In this document: positions 62,429 to 64,000 of the stretch, one piece after another
How positions within the stretch are numbered: position 1 is the first letter of the stretch
Layout: the number at the start of each line of letters is the position of its first letter
Source: an uncultured Salinimicrobium sp.
GTDB lineage: Bacteria > Bacteroidota > Bacteroidia > Flavobacteriales > Flavobacteriaceae
DNA: 64,000 bases
Direction of reading: 5' to 3'
Assembly: GCA_946887075.1 (NCBI GenBank)
Contig: CAMPKA010000009.1
Location: 1 to 64,000, forward strand
Notes under the pieces: generated by a model
Told to the model about the DNA's origin: nothing
Databases searched by the model: none
Seen by the model: the letters and a program-made list of their open reading frames with translations, nothing else
Translations under genes and position numbers: made by a program

Positions 62429-63625
62429 TCAATGTTCATGGCCACCCTCTCCTTTGTTCATCTGGGCCATAAGGTAATAGGCATTGTTATGGGCAAATTC
62501 CGTATCCGGTTCTGGTGAGGACAGGAATTTTACCGCAGTCCAGCCGTCGGAGCTCGCTCCAGGACGAATTTCTATCGGTTTGAAACTCCAGCTCTCCCCT
62601 TCCCGCTCAGCCGAAAAGACGAAATACTGATCACCTTCCCTGGCGATCGCACTTTCCGGCAAGGCGCTAGTCCTGGTGCTATCGGTAAGAATACGGCCCC
62701 TGACATACATCCCCGGGATCAGATCCTCAGGCTTTTGCTTTAATTCCGCGTGTACCTTGACCGCCTTGGGGTCTTCCCGAAACATTTTCCCAACCGAAAG
62801 CACCTCTGCCTTGATATCCTTCCCTGGAAGCGCTTCTACGGTGAGATGAACCTCCTGCCCTTCCTGAACCTGAGACACATCACCCTCAAAGACCAAGAGA
62901 TCTGCATGAATATGATGGGTGTTGACAATTTCGAACAAAGTGGTCTGAGCCTGAACATATTGCCCTGTTTTAACATGTACCTCCTGCACTGCCCCTGAAA
63001 TCGGAGATACCACCGGAATCTGTCGGTAGAATTCTCCCTGAAGGATCCTGTCGGGATTGAGATGCAGCAAATTTAGCTGTGACCGAAGCCCCTCTACCCT
63101 TCCCCTTGCGATTTGAAGGGCTGCCTCTGCCCTTTCGAAGGTTTCCCCGGATCCGACCCCGGCATCGTAAAGGGTCTTCTGTCGCTTGTATTCCTTTTCC
63201 TGCAGTACAAGTTCATTATAGGCGTTGAGAAATTCGGTCTGAACTTTTACCAGATCGGGATGGGTAAGGTAGGCCAAGGTTTCTCCCTTGCGGACCTGCT
63301 CTCCCTCAATGACCATGATCCGGGAGATATTAGCTCCCATGACGGCAGTAACTGCAGCTTCATTCTGAGGGGGCACCTCCAGCTTTCCATTAGCCTGCAC
63401 AAAAGAGGCCAGATTCTTTTCCTGGAGTTTCTCAACCTCCATGCCGAGGGCATCAAACTGCTGCTGGGTCAGCATGGCTTCGGTACCCTCGGCATGTGCT
63501 TCTTCCTCTCCGTGGTGACCAGGATCAGCATGTTCGGAATTCCGGGGGTCGTCTTTACAGGAAAAAAGTGCCAATGAAAGGGCCCAGATCAGAATCCCCT
63601 GGTTATGTTTAAATATCATTTTCAT
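62429..63625 (-). CDS. RND efflux periplasmic adaptor (CusB/CzcB-like)
   Basis: A 398-residue membrane-fusion lipoprotein (signal ending LFSC). A histidine-rich stretch (HADPGHHGEEEAHAEG, about 32-47) suggests metal ions such as copper, zinc or cobalt as cargo. Lipoyl/barrel-sandwich segments (GANISRIMVIEGEQVRKGE and VVSPISGAVQEVHVKTGQYV) flank a coiled coil with LQEKEYKRQKTLYDAGVGS. The adaptor links an inner-membrane RND pump to the outer-membrane channel. The pump gene is expected further downstream or elsewhere but is not in the window. It starts directly at the stop codon of the TolC-like gene. Confidence 0.88.
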   Translation of the reverse strand: MKMIFKHNQGILIWALSLALFSCKDDPRNSEHADPGHHGEEEAHAEGTEAMLTQQQFDALGMEVEKLQEKNLASFVQANGKLEVPPQNEAAVTAVMGANISRIMVIEGEQVRKGETLAYLTHPDLVKVQTEFLNAYNELVLQEKEYKRQKTLYDAGVGSGETFERAEAALQIARGRVEGLRSQLNLLHLNPDRILQGEFYRQIPVVSPISGAVQEVHVKTGQYVQAQTTLFEIVNTHHIHADLLVFEGDVSQVQEGQEVHLTVEALPGKDIKAEVLSVGKMFREDPKAVKVHAELKQKPEDLIPGMYVRGRILTDSTRTSALPESAIAREGDQYFVFSAEREGESWSFKPIEIRPGASSDGWTAVKFLSSPEPDTEFAHNNAYYLMAQMNKGEGGHEH

Positions 63626-64000
63626 CTAGTTTGACTTTGAATTGAGATAATATTGAAGTTGTGTGACTGCCTCGAGATATTTTTCCAGGGCATACAGCGC
63701 ATCGAGTTCTACCTCTACGACATCCTCCAGCATCCGGATAAAATTTTCGTAGGTCAATGCCCCTTCTTCAAGGGCGAGTAAAGCTCCGGTCTGCTGCTCT
63801 GCTGAGAGGGGTAGTGCCTCCTCTTTATAAAAACGCCATGAACTCTGCCATTTCTGATACTCCTGAAGAGCCTGCAGAAAATCAATCCGGAATTTAGCCT
63901 GATCCAATTCTGCGGATTTGCTCTGGATTTCAGCCTCGAAATCCGCAGCCTGGCTTCTTCCATAGGATCCAGGGTCAAGAAAAGGAATACTTATCCCGAT
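63626..64000 (-). CDS. TolC-family outer-membrane channel, partial (C-terminal part)
   Basis: The last 124 residues of a protein whose start lies beyond position 64000. The reading frame is open to the window edge: IGISIPFLDPGSYGRSQAA is the typical conserved strand of TolC/CusC channels, followed by a long helix with FEAEIQSKSAELDQAK and a second helical hairpin. It should form the outer-membrane exit of the metal-efflux complex together with the downstream adaptor. The stop codon abuts the adaptor start. Confidence 0.82.
   Translation of the reverse strand: MGISIPFLDPGSYGRSQAADFEAEIQSKSAELDQAKFRIDFLQALQEYQKWQSSWRFYKEEALPLSAEQQTGALLALEEGALTYENFIRMLEDVVEVELDALYALEKYLEAVTQLQYYLNSKSN

Overview
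The window is ordinary chromosomal DNA from a member of the Bacteroidota, most likely a marine-type Flavobacteriaceae. Evidence for this: a lipoprotein version of TamA (TamL) directly behind TamB; a DUF4251 lipoprotein; a fused alpha/beta E1 of the branched-chain oxo-acid dehydrogenase type; many SPII lipoproteins; start codons with little Shine-Dalgarno sequence; and promoters that fit the Bacteroidota pattern (TTG, about 20 bases, TAnnTTTG), best seen before the FKBP gene and upp. The genus cannot be fixed from sequence alone. I see no rRNA, tRNA, CRISPR array, insertion sequence or prophage.

Layout. 1-9.7 kb: FKBP isomerase, 3D-domain lipoprotein, PAP2 phosphatase, CPBP membrane protein, an ACT-domain protein divergent from aspartate kinase, a glycosyltransferase, a Gre-type factor coupled to a fused gluconokinase/6-phosphogluconate dehydrogenase, and an OmpA lipoprotein. 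9.9-17.2 kb: tamB-tamL, the outer-membrane assembly pair. 17-30 kb: upp, small stress and secreted proteins, a serine hydrolase, an M61 and an M16 peptidase, and a DUF7282 lipoprotein with a strongly structured leader. 30-36 kb: a GluR0-like ligand-gated potassium channel, a sulfotransferase, a HEPN-type protein with a dense upstream repeat array, a secreted papain-like peptidase, a LuxR-type regulator, DinB-like and DUF4251 proteins. 36-40 kb: a CDF transporter, an aconitase and a metal-site-less MBL-fold protein.

40.1-48.3 kb is the most notable region. A tightly overlapping minus-strand operon encodes a type III polyketide synthase, an enoyl-ACP-reductase-type SDR (Y-x6-K), a FabZ-like dehydratase, a KAS II-like synthase, an acyl carrier protein and a phosphopantetheinyl transferase. 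This looks like a dedicated mini type II fatty-acid pathway feeding a type III PKS. A translationally coupled FAD oxidoreductase and methyltransferase lie nearby on the same strand, separated by a lipoprotein with four 94-residue repeats and a stretch holding a possible SusC-type receptor remnant. Together they predict a methylated and oxidised phenolic or pyrone lipid.

48-64 kb: an envelope cassette (DUF1328, lipocalin-like lipoprotein, glycine-zipper OmpA), fused E1 dehydrogenase, an IPNS-like dioxygenase followed by SUI1, DUF1835 and a nucleoside phosphorylase, then ppk1 overlapping an orphan soluble NMT1-like binding protein, a beta-barrel protein, ung, a MutS2 without Smr domain, a DCC thiol protein, and the start of an RND efflux operon (adaptor plus a TolC-family gene running off the right edge).
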